This document shows positions 42,301-53,628 of a stretch of 64,000 nucleotides of DNA, piece after piece. A program made the translations under genes and the position numbers. The stretch comes from Chionis minor (lineage: Eukaryota; Chordata; Aves; Charadriiformes; Chionididae), in assembly GCA_013398295.1 (NCBI GenBank), contig VZSF01003599.1, positions 1,776,206 through 1,840,205 on the forward strand, in the 5' to 3' direction. Each line of letters opens with the position of its first letter. The stretch's first letter is position 1. Below the pieces are notes generated by a model. The model did no database searches. It had not been told where the DNA came from and worked only from the letters and a program-made list of their open reading frames with translations.

Positions 42301-45300
42301 TCCTCATAACTCTTTTCTATAATGTCAGAATGTGTATATATTAGAGTTACAGACTCTCTCCACTTTACAATTTTCATTAGTGGCACTTATTTTAGTACCC
42401 CAATAACAAAAATCTTCGTATATACTTAGGGAGAATTTTTAGCCACTACGGGAAGATAGAGGTACTCCAGAACTCAATGTAGGGCAGATAAAGGGAATTA
42501 ATTATTAAATAAAAATATTTTCTATATTGAAAAAAGTAAAAAAAATGTACAAACTTCTGGAATATGTCAATGAACCTTGAAGATATAGGACATTCAAAAA
42601 CATTTTGCTAATTTTCCCACTTCTTTCCTTTGGAATTAGAAAAAAAAAATCCCAGTGTAATAACAGAACTAGTTCCAATCTCTTTAGTAAATGCTTAATA
42701 AAAAAGATCTAAATAGAACTAATTTTTCATATGCAGAGTACATACAGTTACCTGCAGCCAGCCTACATGCAATTAGCTCTTGCAGTGTATTTTCACTTTC
42801 TTGCTATCTGCAGTGTCAAAGTTCTATTAGCTTTCTTCTTGTTCACAGAGACTTTCAGGAAACCGTGGCAGATAGGACCTGAATTGCTAATGAAAAAATG
42901 TGCCCGTGTGCTCTGTTTATCCTGTCTCTCTATCCGTGTGCTTTCCTCTTCCCTTGGCTTATGGAGCCTCCCGTGTGTAACCACGGCAGCCTGCTGTGCC
43001 TCAAACTCCCTTTTGGGCTAGGACAAGAAATAACGGCTGCCATTCGGAATGATTTCTGATGGGTCGTATCTCTCTCCCATAGCTCTCTACAAACGCCTAC
43101 CGTCCCATCATAACTAACCTGACCGAGGAGAGAGGCAACTTCCACTCCTCTGACACCATGCTGGGCTACCTGGAGAACGTGTCCCTCAGCTTGCCCAACA
43201 AATCCTTGTCAGAAAATACAGCCCTAAGCCTGACAGAGGTACGTGCCTTTCACGTCTGTGTGGGGAGTCAGATAACCCTGAAATGTCTCCGGAAGCTGGA
43301 ATACTGAATGCAGCTTTGAAAAGTTTTGCTGGTTGCAAAAAATACATAGGGAAAGAAGCAGGAGCTGGTTTAGGGCGTAGCAGAAGGTGAGCTTCAACCA
43401 GAGGAAGTAGTTTGAGGGTCTCGTAAGTTCTCGGGGTTATTATTTAATGCATAAATTGTAAATACCTGGAACCACGACCACACGTTAAAAATTATTGTTT
43501 AATTGAGCAGGAAACGGTGTAGGAGAAAATAATTTCTTAATTATTTTTTTCAGTTGCAAGTGTGTCCAATGCAGAATATAGAATTCTTGGGGGGAAAAAA
43601 GAAAAAAACCAGCTTTTCTCTGCATGCTGATCCAAAATGCAGCAGAGTTTGACAGTTGTCTCTCAGGTGCCGGATGTCGGACTGCTGTCTCCCCAAGCTT
43701 TCCTTAGCAATTATTGCTCCTGGAGTAAGCAGGGGGCAAGTTGTGCCTTTCCTGGGGCTTCTCTTTTGCAAAGCCCGGGGTTATTCTGGCTGGACTGTGA
43801 CGTGGCGGAGGCTGCTGGCTCTGCTGCCGAGGCGGAAAACTCTGGGAGAGGGTCTATTTGTGGTGGTGGAGTCCTCGGCTTTTGTGAGTTAATAACTTTA
43901 TCTTGCACTGGGTTCCAGTCACAGCCGGGACTCCTGTGTAGATACATCACAAATCACCGCTGAAACTCGCTCATGGAAAGATCCAGTCCAAAGCTTAACA
44001 GAGTAATTTATTTTTGTTTAAGTTAATCCAGAAAGGAAAAAACCCACAAAAGGAGGTGTTTTCTGCAGTCTGAGCTGAGGACAAGGGGTCACATTCTGCT
44101 AGCGTAAAGTTAACCTTCTGTGAAATGATGGGCACCTAATTCCCTGATTTCAGCAGGCTAGAAAGCTATTATTACAGTAATCAGCTCTGGTCTCGCTAGT
44201 GATTGTTCCTTTAAGCCTGCGAGTAATACCAGGGTGACAAGGATTATTTACTCAGACAAACAATATAAATAAATGCCTCTGAAAACTACATGAACAGCAA
44301 TTGATGGTTTGTGTTAAAAGCTTAGCATTTGCAAACTGTAAAGCTTGGATTTCATGGGTGACATTTTAATATGTAGCAAAAACCCTTCTAAAAAGCTCTA
44401 ATACAATGTTTCCTTTGTTTTGCTGAAAATTTTGTGTGGGCTCTGAATCGAAAATGGCACATCGTCCTGTCAGATATCATACCTGTTTCCCACATCATTT
44501 CAGTTGCCATTTGGTTGCTCATTCATGCTATCTGATGCTGCTTTGTGTGCCATGAAAGTGATTTGCAGACAGAAATGTGGGACGTGATTATCTTTAGCAA
44601 AGCTATTTTGGGAAGTAAACAGAAGAGAGTCCTGATCATACACACAGAGACTGTCATTTGTCTGATTGATGATTAGGCTTTGTGTTGTCTGCAGCTAATT
44701 CCCTGAGAGACTGAGCACGCACGCTATTTTCTGTAAAGTTATCTCTGTCCTGATTGTCATATACCTCATGGCACAAGAAAATTTGATTTAAGTGATATGC
44801 AATAAACTTCCTGATTACTGGCACACATTTATAATGCATTGCTTCTGACAAATCTGACTTGTGTTTTCTGTTACGATGCTGCTCTGCTCAGTAGCTCCAG
44901 CATTCCTGCTTTCCCTCCCTTCCCATCCTCTTTGGAGTAATACTGGAGTGATGCTCTGACCTGAAAAGAAACACTCACTGAACACTCTGGGGAAGTTGGG
45001 CTGGGGCCCAGGTTTAGGATAACTTCTGTGGGTGTCAGGTAGAATTCCCCACTGAATGCCCAAAAATAAGGTCATATAGCAAAGTTCTGGTGCTGCCCTA
45101 CGTGTTATAGCTTGCAAAATTATGCTCAGAAAGGTCTTGCAGCTTTCTTCCACATTTCTCAGTGGAACTTTTCTATATTCATTCAGTGCTTTTAAGGCAT
45201 TTTAACACAGAAGTTTAAGCAAGAGACGTGTGTGTGGGTTTTCTTCTAATTTTCTATGCAATTTTCTGTGCCACCGTTTGTCTTCCTGTTTGTCTTCATC

Positions 45301-48300
45301 AGAAAGACTCCTCAGGATGGGGAGCGTATCACGCCAAGCACTTGAACAGTGCCCACCATGACAGATCTTGACCTCAAAAACAACATTTAAGTAGAGAAGT
45401 TAAGCAGATAATAAATTGTACAAGTGATGGGACCCAGATATTTAGTGCGATTGAAATATCTGAGAGTAAAAGAGGTATTAATGCCATATGAGTTTAGATA
45501 AAATGGGAGAATAAGTTCACTTTAGTCTTAGTTCCAGTGTTGTCATCTCAGCTGTAGTATAATGATGGCACTTCGGGATTTTCACAGTGGTGTTACTTTT
45601 AATAAATAACCCTTTACTTTAAAATGTCACCATACAGAACCCAATGAGAGAGCTGGCCGGTAGAGATGAATCTGTGACTTGCATGAAAATGGGCTTGTCA
45701 TCTTAAAATAAACTGAAGAACGTCCTAGCAGAGATCTGCCTTGAATCCTTACCAGGATATGTAGCTGATTAATAAATAATCAAATAATATAGTTTTATTT
45801 ATCTTTTAGGCATTTTTAAAAGCTATTGAAGACTTTCTGCTATTGCCCAACTGGAGCGATGTACCAGAGGTAAGACAAATGGGCTTAGATGTGGAGGTTA
45901 CTTTGGTTGTGTAATTCCACATGGGCACTAATGAAACTGATTGCCTCTGTTATTCTCGTTAAGACTTTTTGGCACTACGACTTATTTATGTTCTCATATG
46001 GCACTTTCGTATTTGCAGTAAAGATCGACAGAAAAAACAACGATGTCATTTTCTTTTATAATGCATTTTTGAGGGTTAAAATAAGAGAACTTTATCTGCT
46101 GCTATTTCCACATATTTCAGGGTGAATGAAACAAAATTGTATTTATAAAATAACAGATATTGTCACTAAAGAAAGTGTTTAATCACTCCTTTTTTAGCAC
46201 TGAACTTTGCTATTTAAAAATTTATATTTGTCTTGTAGATTGATGTTTTTCAATGCACGTAAAATGTTTACCTGTTTAGTGAACAGAAGCATTGACAGAG
46301 ATTAAACCTAATATAGGGAAAAGTTCCTTGTATCAATGTTCTTTCTCTTCTAGTCTACTTTGTAGAGTGGAGAGAAACACGTGCAGGAGGAACCTAGGAA
46401 TTTCCTAAGAATTTTTGTTTGAGCCCAGATTTCAGAACAGAGAGCTTTTAAACTGAAAGAAGGAGAGGCTAAAGTAAATTGAAGTCTCACTGAAGCCTAA
46501 AATGCTTTTAAGACAAAAAGATGTCTAATTGATTTGAGTTCTTAGCCTAAAATCCTTGATCATCTTTGATGTAGATAGATTTCTTTTCCACTGAAACATG
46601 CATTCACTCTGAGATTTCATGGATTGAGTTTCATCCTGGCGGGTTGTTTTCCAGGGGACATATAGACACTTGGAAACTAGCTTTGTACTGGGGACCATTT
46701 TAATAAAGATGAAAGAAAGGCCAAACTGTAGTGTCTCAGATTATATTCCAATAAAGATTTGATAATAGTCTTTATGTATGGTCAAAATTATCTGCTCAGT
46801 TCTTGTCCTCACTCAGCTGAATCCTGAGTATAACTGACTGGTATAAATTGACTGAGTATAAATGCTGGTGGGAGCAGGGAGACATTTGGAGACATGCTAT
46901 AAAACACAGTATTTCATAAGGTCAGGCTCTGGGTGGCATCAATTTGTGTAACGCTTTATCCACTACACGTGGAAAAGGTTGTGGGGAAAGTCACGTCTGA
47001 CTTTGGACCATGATGGCTCATGTGGGAACTTAACATGGCACCTTGGCACTTTGTGCTATGAACTGCAATTTCTTTTGTAGTAGAGCTTTCTCCTTCTTCT
47101 TCCCCCAGACGGCTCACGTATTTGGAAGCTTAATTCAAACTATCGACAGTGTGATGGCTCACATGACGCGCAATCTGGACGAAAACTCGTTACCTTTAAC
47201 TGTAGAGGGCACGTCATCTGTGGCAGGTAGGATTTAGCAGAAATGTTCTCTCTCGGCTGTCTGGGTGTCCCCTCGTTTGCAAGCATGAAGGAGGAAATCA
47301 AAACAGATGATAGAATTGAAGAATTTTTGAAGAATATTTGAAGAATACAAAACAGTGTTTCAGTTGTAGAAAGATAATCCTGCAGTTAGTCCAGAGGTAA
47401 TCAGCTCTGACAGTTCTGACTGTACTCAAACTTCCTTGAGGCTATTTGGGGAAGGGTTTAGAATCATGGATTCTGTGAAATGAATCTAGTAATACTATAC
47501 TAACAGGCAGTTAAAGGACCTAGAGCTCTCACACAGCACTTCGAAGTTGCAGGTGTCTGGATGCTCCAAACCTTAATTTTGCACATCTTTTGCAAAAAGA
47601 TTGCAAATAATAGGAATAGTTTTGACCTTTTAGGGGAATTTTATTTTACTACTGTTTAGCATCCTAGCACCCTAATTTCATCTGTGTCTTAGGATGCTGC
47701 AGGTAGCAAAGGTAATTTATCTGTTCTGGCATTCTGCTCTGCCTTGTGGAAACTGGTGTGAGGGGACAAATCACCTGATCAGTCACCAGTACCATTAATC
47801 ACTGCACACACTCTCTTGGACACTGGCATTCTCCGTGGAGGTCTGAAATAATGACTACAAATGTCAGTGGAAGAGTCTGTTATCAATCCATTTTGCTTGC
47901 CCCGGTAAACTCGGGATTTGAGCATGGGTATAGTGATCCGTGCTGTATTAGCAGTTCACATACCACCTTTTCCATCATAAAGGCGTAAGATATAAAAGGC
48001 AATTTTATACTCAGGGAATTTACTATATTTTCTGCAAACATCTGGGGTTTTAAATTCAAGACTTGCAATAGCTGTTAGGGAAGTCTAGTTAAATGGTCAA
48101 GTAGGTTGTAGAGGCTATTGATTTTATCATATTTTTGTTTGGGTTATCACACAGATTACACCTTGGTCAAAATGCATCCCCAGACTCTGAATCTGTCCCA
48201 CTATCGATTTCCATCTCGAGGACAGAGTTATATTTCCATTCCCAGCGAAGCTTTTCATGAAAAAGGTAAGGAAAAAATCTAAAGGGAGGAGCAGAGGTAT

Positions 48301-51300
48301 GCAAACAGCGTATCCAAAAAGGATTTTGCCTGGGAACAGGCTTTAGTTTGCTTTATTTTTCCAAGTAACCGATTTGATCACTTGATCATACTCTAAAGGA
48401 TTTTCATATCACTTGAATTCATCTTGAATAATACAGCTGGGCCACAGAGACTGAAGCCATTTAATTTTGACATCTTTTTACATCAGAGGAGCCATAATTC
48501 CATAAATTATTTTTAATCATCTGAACTGGTTATTTTTAAGAAATTCTAGGATGCCAGCTCAGCTAATACTTACCCCTTCATGCAAAATTACTCTTAAAAT
48601 ATTGCATGAAATTAAGCTATAAAATTACAGGTTTAAGCAACAACATCCACAGAAACAGAATGAAGATGTAAACTCCAGACAAGGCAAAAAGGCAGAACTC
48701 AGAAATCCATACCTAGGCTAAAAGTTTAATAATCTCAAAAGCACTGTATGGCAAAAATATGGAGTTTTTTTCAAGACTTTAAAGTAACAATGTTTGAAGC
48801 TAATTATCTATGTTTTAGTTGGGGATTGAAGGAGCCTATTTACAAAAACCTCTCCCTGCATCCTCAAATCTGACCTATGTGCCCTAAATTGCAACCCACG
48901 GAATTTACACACCTGGAGACCTTTCTGCAGGCACCTCTGCTGAAGGAGGGTTGGTTTCTATTCATAAAGTGCAAACTCAGCTGCAGATACCCTGCAGCGA
49001 GAGAGACTCTCATAATTACTGAGCTGTTTACCTCATCTGTGACGGTAGCTTTGTTTCTTTGCACTGGCAGGGGGCTCTGGCTGGAGACTTCACTGCAAGT
49101 GCTCTGAGGCTTGAAATAACTGTAATTGCAAACCAACTTGTGGTGCCAAAAATAGCGTGTGAGAGAACTTTTTTTTCTTTTCCCACTAATAAAGTCTCTC
49201 ACCATTTTTTTTTTTTCCCCTTTGGAACTTTATCATGCTTGGTATCCTGAAGTGATCCAGCCCGTCAAATGTTTAACTCTTTTTTCCAGCTAAAGCTTGC
49301 TTCTGAGTATTTCAGCCTTCTTGCACTGTCCAAATGAGCTAAACTAAAAATTTATTATTCTACCTCAAACAGTTGACACTATAAATACTTGGGACCCAGC
49401 AAAAGGGATAGTGAAAGACATCTGTGTGTCTGACACTCAGAAAATACACATCTGTCTCTTCCCTCAGATGCTGGAGAACCTATAAATACTTGGAATGTAG
49501 GCAGCAAACAGACAGTCAAAATGGAAAATGGTGGCTTGTGTCTGAGTTTCATAAACTGCCAGTTAATGTAGGTGGTGGTGAGGTAGCCTTGAGATTACTG
49601 TAGCTACCACTGAAGGATTGACTTTGGTATGTCATGTGGCCCTTTCTGGTGCTATTTTGGGGGATTTATAATTGACAACTGGTTACTTTAACAACTTATT
49701 TTGGAAGTACAGTTGTGAAGGGCCGGCATCCTTATATTTTACTTCCCATATCTGTCTCCTGTGGTGTACTGCAAGATGCTCATACTTTTTCACTTACTTA
49801 AAAGAATAATCAGAAATCTGCCAAAGCAAAGATATGAAAGTCTACAGAAGTCAAGGCTCTTAATTAAGAGGGAGTTTGAGGTCTAGGAGAGAAGTGTCTC
49901 TTGCTTACACCCGTTGCTCTGAGGAATAACCCCTGTTCCCTTTTCACAGCTTGGATTACCATTGTCGGCCTGCTTTACCATAACATGCATTATTTCTTTC
50001 ATAATATCAACCCTGTGGATACCAAGTAAGTATCTCAGACCTCTCATGCTGAAACGGCTTGTTTATTACCTTAGTGATACACCTTTATAACAGTCGTGTC
50101 ATTATCAACTGTAAATAAATTACAAGCCATAATCCTGATTCTGCAATATTGAGGACATGTAGTCATTAACTAGAGAGAGATTAAAGTTTACATTAGATGT
50201 TTTACTTTATGTTGTAGTAAAATAGATTTCCGTAGCGACATGTTTGTCTTTGTTTGTCTTCTCCTTCCATTCATCATATCTGGTATTAGAATTTCATAAT
50301 TTTAATCTGTTTCATAAAAGGAAATTACATCTTTTCTCCTGACACATATAAAGATAACACTTGCACTTAAATGAAACAAGGAAGAAAACATAACATCCCT
50401 CTTTAGATAAAATCTGAATCCTAATCCTAGAAACCTGTAAGGTAATTTTACAACAGGAGACCAAGCAATGCTTAAAAGACCTTTTGCTTTATATGCTGCA
50501 TCAATGAAATCATTAGCAGATAAGATAAAGTAAATGCAGAGCTGTTTACCTCTCGGCAATACCGTTCCCCAGGGAATTTTGCAAGGCCATCCACGTAAAT
50601 CATTACACTTTCCTTTTAAGCTAGCATGACTTTGTGTTTTTATTTGATCTACATTGGGGTACGTAGGTTAGTTTACACTTTCTCTCAGTCTTTTCCAATC
50701 TGATTTTCATTGCGGTGTTTATGACAGCAGAAGGAAAGATGCGGCATCTCAGCTGTCACGAATGTCAGCGATTGCCTCCCTTTCTTTACATACAGCTACA
50801 CAGAAGGTCACGATGGCTGGAACTCATTTGTGATCTTCAGGGTAAAAAATGGTGGTTTATGACCAGATTGATAACACTGAGATAATCACACAGCTATTAC
50901 TAAATAGCATTTTTAAATCAAGTAGCAAGTGGTACTGTTGTTTACCTTGCTCTCTCAAAAAAAGGGAACTTAGCAGGTGGCTGTAAAGGAACCATCTCAT
51001 TAATGTGCAATATTTCTTACTAACATGAAGAAATAGAGGCAATAATTTCACAGCTTATGTTTTTCAAACAGGAGCAACAGTGCAATTTATTAAGACAATA
51101 AACTATAATCTCAATGTGTCAAAGAAAGAACAAGAATTAATAGGGTCTTGCCTTAAGTCAAAGTTTAGGAAACACAATGTGATGAAAGATGCTGCATGTC
51201 AAAATAGTGTGTTCTAATGCACTGTCATACAGTCTACAGCTCCCGGGGCTCTGATATAGCAAAATAAACCAGTTATATCATTTTTGTGTACATTCTCTGA

Positions 51301-53628
51301 ATTCTGTGGACTAGGACAACCTGGAGACTCATCCCTGTTCCACTGAGTTCTATGTATTTTTATCACTTATTTTGGAGAAGGAACAATCTTGAGAAGGATT
51401 TTGAGGAAGGATTTTGAGAAGGGAGGATCTGGCCCTGCCGCAATGAGAAACATAAAGACACTGGAGAAAAAACATCTCCTAGATTTCTATAACTAATCCA
51501 AACTACTTGAACTGTTCGCAGTATGTAATGCACTACAGAATCATATCTACAAAATTCTAGATGCAGATCTGCCCAAAACAGCATCCAAAAACCTAGTAAT
51601 ACAAGGAATGCTAATTTAGCGATTTTTCACTGTGGAATCAAACCCCAGGTATTCAAGCAATGTTTTAAAAGTAAGTAGCCAGTTCTCGCCTGCTTGGTTT
51701 TCTTTTTTGTGCTGTACTATTGTGACGTTTTTTGCTTACATTTCACTAGAATAATGATGTTTTCCCAGAGTAGTTTGTTTTAAAGACTTTCTTTTGTGTT
51801 CCTTCTAGCGCTGGGCTACTTGAACACCTGTAATTTGAAGCCTGTCCATTTTCTTCTTAAGAGCATTTTTTTTTTTCTTTTGTGGTAGAAAGCTGAAACC
51901 AAAACCTCTTGGAGCTTTTGTGCTGTACAGACAAATGACTTCTATTTTCAGCCTACATAAACAGCACTTGCTAAGGGGAGTCAGTTTTGATTCTTTACCA
52001 GAAAAATCAAAACAAAAAAAGGTTTTGAGCCCAGTTCTGATCCCACTCATACACAGTTTGTGTAAATCTGTAGTAATCCCCGCAAAGGTAATTGGGTGAC
52101 AGAGTTGCTGCTATCTAACATCCAGGCCAGGGTGAAGAAAGGCTTGTCTATGCAAGCACAAAGCACAGAAACACTCTTTATTGCTTGTGCTGATGTTTTT
52201 TTCATGCCTCAAAATTCACCTACCTCTCTAAAGTTAAATGAGCAGGTAATGGTTGCGGGGAAAAATGTCCATCACATTAATCGGTGTGGGAGAAATCTCA
52301 AAATGTCAAATAGTGGTCATAACATTACGAGTGCCTTTCTAAACTTTTCATATCAGAGTAGCAAATTCTGCCCTGAGATTAACAAATGTGAATCACATGC
52401 TGGTTGTTAGGAGCAGAAGTCATCTTGGATACTGATTTTTCACGGTCAGCACCAAGGGCTGGTGCTTGGGCTTGTGCTCAATGAGCTCTGTTTTATTTGA
52501 CCTTGCTGAGGAACTGAATGAAGCTATTTTAATGTGTGATGACTTTTTTTTTTTTTCCCCCCCTCCCTGAAAGAAAAACTAGAAGCCATTGCAAACAGGT
52601 GGCAGATGTAAATAAGATGTGTTTGTAAACTGGCCCTTTCCAGTAGTGTGCTATGTTTGGAAAACCACACTAATGGTTAATTTGCCATGGCTCATATTTC
52701 TCATAGTAAATACCATTCATTCACATACTGAAGAGGTGGATGACAGAGACCATTTTACTCCTGCACAGTTTGTTACAGATAATGTAAAAAATTTTACCCT
52801 ACAGCCAAATGGATCTTAGTTACTCTTAAATGTGCAAAAATGCCAAAGTCATAAGTTTTAGCTGAAAGCAGAAATAAAAGGGTTGTTATGTACTGCAGAA
52901 TTACTTTAGCCTAGGAAAAAAGTATTACCTGGGCTAATCAGATGCTTAGTTAGGTTCAGCTGTTTGTATTGTGACCTAAGTCACTCTCTAACTAACCTAA
53001 TTGCTCTTAATCAGTTGTTAATCAGAAGTTACTGTAAGTAACTTCTAAATATATTCCTACATATAAGTTTGTATGTATTACCCATGTGTCTTACACATTA
53101 ATATGTATATTTAATTCACCTGAAACCCCTGCAAGCTTTCTCCTCGCTTAGGTTGCTTCGCTTAGTGCATCTTTAGATCCCTTACATTGCAGGATTCTCA
53201 GTATCTAAAGCGCTTTCAGCAAGGCTTGTCAACCTTTGCAAAAGAGGAACAGAGTGAAGGAATACTTATGATACCAGGTCTCCTAAAGTCTAAAGCTATT
53301 CCCTAGACTTTGTAGACTTTGCTTCTAGACCTATAGGATCTTTTGGGGCCAGATCGTGCTCCCCTACAGAAATTCACTGAGTTGAATGGAAAAAGGAGGT
53401 CCTGTGTTCCTGTTGTTGTGGGTGTTGAGGATGAACTGAAAAAACGTTGTTGTTCTGCTTCCTTAGTGTATTTGTTTCTTTCTAAGGATTGCCGAAGCTG
53501 CTGCCTACAAAGGTTATATGATCTCAGCAACCAGTTATCTTATCTCCATCAAAGTGGAACCTCTACCCAAGTTATCCTACAATCTGTCTGGATCTCCTCT
53601 TATTACCATCCAGCTCGCCCACAAATTG
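21312..53628 (+). CDS. ADGRD1: Adhesion G-protein-coupled receptor D1, N-terminal 492 codons (3' partial)
   Basis: Thirteen exons join in frame: 21312-21380, 21477-21513, 25556-25639, 31869-31991, 36960-37139, 38351-38605, 42227-42291, 43083-43238, 45810-45869, 47109-47226, 48155-48265, 49950-50025, 53487-53628. All introns are GT-AG. The product aligns from memory with human ADGRD1/GPR133: signal peptide (about 1-23), pentraxin/laminin-G-like domain (about 77-270; [44 protein letters not shown]), then GAIN domain (about 275 onward; [33 protein letters not shown]). N-glycosylation sequons are numerous. This receptor self-cleaves at its GPS and couples to Gs through a tethered agonist, but the GPS, agonist and 7TM exons are not in the window. 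Neighbour RAN upstream matches human synteny. Confidence 0.96.
21477..21513 (+). CDS. ADGRD1: ADGRD1 exon 2 (37 nt)
   Basis: Small exon after a 96-bp intron: [12 protein letters not shown] plus the first base of Gly36. Contains an N-Y-S glycosylation sequon. Acceptor gtgcag, donor gtaagg. Confidence 0.9.
21514..25555 (+). other. ADGRD1: ADGRD1 intron 2
   Basis: 4.0 kb, AT-rich, no exon or recent repeat recognised. Open frames in it are short and unremarkable. Confidence 0.8.
25556..25639 (+). CDS. ADGRD1: ADGRD1 exon 3
   Basis: 84 nt, phase 1 at both ends, residues 36-64: [18 protein letters not shown] and onward to HEFRDTNG. Near-identical to the human segment [17 protein letters not shown]. 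Donor gtagac. Confidence 0.95.
25640..31868 (+). other. ADGRD1: ADGRD1 intron 3
   Basis: 6.2 kb. Carries a CR1 fragment at 28335-28570 and several poly-T/A runs. No other exon recognised. Confidence 0.8.
28335..28570 (-). mobile_element. CR1 LINE fragment
   Basis: On + it reads cattgataagatccctgagccctc, tctccaggctgagcagtcccag, ctcagccttttgctggac and ggggagtccggaactggacatg in that order. This is the inverted 3' part of the avian CR1 family (usual ctgaacagccccag, gaactggacacag). Truncated, as is typical of CR1. Confidence 0.85.
31869..31991 (+). CDS. ADGRD1: ADGRD1 exon 4: start of pentraxin-like domain
   Basis: 123 nt, phase 1 both ends, residues 64-105: [18 protein letters not shown], then [20 protein letters not shown] and GPE. 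Carries two cysteines of the pentraxin domain. Donor gtttgt (weaker than consensus). Confidence 0.95.
34028..34257 (-). mobile_element. CR1 LINE 3' end
   Basis: On + it reads aatcatagcatcatg then gggttggaagggacctt, aaagatcatct, cagggacacctcccattag, acctggccttgaacctccag, ctctgggcaacctgggccag and ttcttcctaatatcta. This is the complement of the CR1 3' end nearly word for word, including the degraded terminal ATTCTATG-type microsatellite. One of the younger repeats in the window. Confidence 0.96.
34258..34292 (+). mobile_element. Short CR1 piece in opposite orientation
   Basis: The inverted CR1 stops at ttcctaatatctaa and the next bases, gaaattctttactgttaggt followed by tggtgagac, read like the same CR1 segment in + orientation. 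The junction makes a local inverted repeat (GAATTTCTT ... AAGAAATTC). Confidence 0.55.
35300..35385 (+). mobile_element. CR1 LINE 3' end, + orientation
   Basis: Contains gcaggggggctggaactgcg, tggtcttcaaggtcccttcc and aactctgacc, the standard CR1 3' terminal block, followed by decayed tail sequence. Upstream boundary unclear. Confidence 0.8.
35405..35730 (+). mobile_element. CR1 LINE internal fragment, + orientation
   Basis: Shows ggagcagaggctgaggc, agctacctgatgggtggtta, tagaagcagctgg, and later gtgggtggccaagcaccggg and tgcccagcgaggctg, in CR1 order. Diverged. It lies directly behind another CR1 3' end, so the two are separate insertions or a rearranged copy. Confidence 0.65.
36960..37139 (+). 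CDS. ADGRD1: ADGRD1 exon 5: pentraxin-like domain
   Basis: 180 nt, phase 1 both ends, residues 105-165: [55 protein letters not shown]. Strong match to human ADGRD1. Confidence 0.96.
38351..38605 (+). CDS. ADGRD1: ADGRD1 exon 6: pentraxin-like domain, C-terminal half
   Basis: 255 nt, the largest exon here, phase 1 both ends, residues 165-250: [67 protein letters not shown]. Carries N-G-T and N-T-T sequons. Donor gtgagt. Confidence 0.97.
38940..39085 (+). mobile_element. MIR-like SINE relic
   Basis: Reads gtgtaactttgagccaaatc, actcagtctcttcc, ggataataatggttatct in the same order as the MIR consensus (tgaccttgggcaagtca, cctcagtttcc, ggataataatacttacct). Old and diverged. Confidence 0.6.
40632..40654 (+). 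repeat. 22-base T run ending in an N
   Basis: Homopolymer of T followed by one undetermined base. The N probably marks uncertain length rather than a real substitution. Confidence 0.9.
41804..41861 (+). repeat. T/G-rich simple repeat
   Basis: GGTTTT/GTTT-like units with irregular length, in ADGRD1 intron 6. Confidence 0.85.
42227..42291 (+). CDS. ADGRD1: ADGRD1 exon 7: linker between pentraxin and GAIN domains
   Basis: 65 nt, enters phase 1 and leaves phase 0, residues 250-271: [20 protein letters not shown]. Thr-rich linker at the position of human LLSSTLPSLFMTSTAS. Acceptor ttccccag, donor gtagga. The least conserved exon, but framed correctly on both sides. Confidence 0.85.
43083..43238 (+). 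CDS. ADGRD1: ADGRD1 exon 8: start of GAIN domain
   Basis: 156 nt, phase 0 both ends, residues 272-323: [47 protein letters not shown]. Three sequons (NLT, NVS, NKS). Matches human [12 protein letters not shown] and YLQNVSLSLPSKSL. GC content is higher than in neighbouring introns. Confidence 0.96.
43239..45809 (+). other. ADGRD1: ADGRD1 intron 8
   Basis: 2.6 kb with no exon or clear repeat recognised; a somewhat GC-richer stretch lies near 43650-43970. Confidence 0.75.
45810..45869 (+). CDS. ADGRD1: ADGRD1 exon 9 (GAIN)
   Basis: 60 nt, phase 0 both ends, residues 324-343: [20 protein letters not shown]. Aligns with human TFLKAVGEILLLPGW. Skipping would keep the frame. Confidence 0.93.
45870..47108 (+). 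other. ADGRD1: ADGRD1 intron 9
   Basis: 1.2 kb, no exon recognised. Short tandem similarity at 46812-46862 (gactgagtataaa-type units). Confidence 0.7.
47109..47226 (+). CDS. ADGRD1: ADGRD1 exon 10 (GAIN)
   Basis: 118 nt, enters phase 0 and leaves phase 1, residues 344-383: [39 protein letters not shown]. Aligns with human SLIDTIDTVMGHVSSNL and VEGSSAMA. Confidence 0.95.
48155..48265 (+). CDS. ADGRD1: ADGRD1 exon 11 (GAIN)
   Basis: 111 nt, phase 1 both ends, residues 383-420: [37 protein letters not shown]. Aligns with human SSHYRFPAHGQSFIQIPHEAF. Carries an N-L-S sequon. Confidence 0.95.
48266..49949 (+). other. ADGRD1: ADGRD1 intron 11
   Basis: 1.7 kb. Contains a T run at 49206-49216 and two copies of TATAAATACTTGG about 100 bases apart (49380 and 49482). 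No exon recognised. Confidence 0.7.
49950..50025 (+). CDS. ADGRD1: ADGRD1 exon 12 (GAIN)
   Basis: 76 nt, enters phase 1 and leaves phase 2, residues 420-445: [25 protein letters not shown]. Aligns with human AWSTVVGLLYHSMHYYLNNI. Acceptor ttcacag, donor gtaagt. Confidence 0.96.
50026..53486 (+). other. ADGRD1: ADGRD1 intron 12
   Basis: 3.5 kb, AT-rich, with a short direct repeat at 51388-51424 and a T/C run at 52547-52566. No exon recognised. Confidence 0.75.
53487..53628 (+). CDS. ADGRD1: ADGRD1 exon 13 (GAIN), last exon in window
   Basis: 142 nt, enters phase 2 and ends phase 0 at gtaagt, residues 445-492: [48 protein letters not shown]. The final residues align with human [16 protein letters not shown], about 40-50 residues before the GPS. 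The next coding exon is outside the window. Confidence 0.95.
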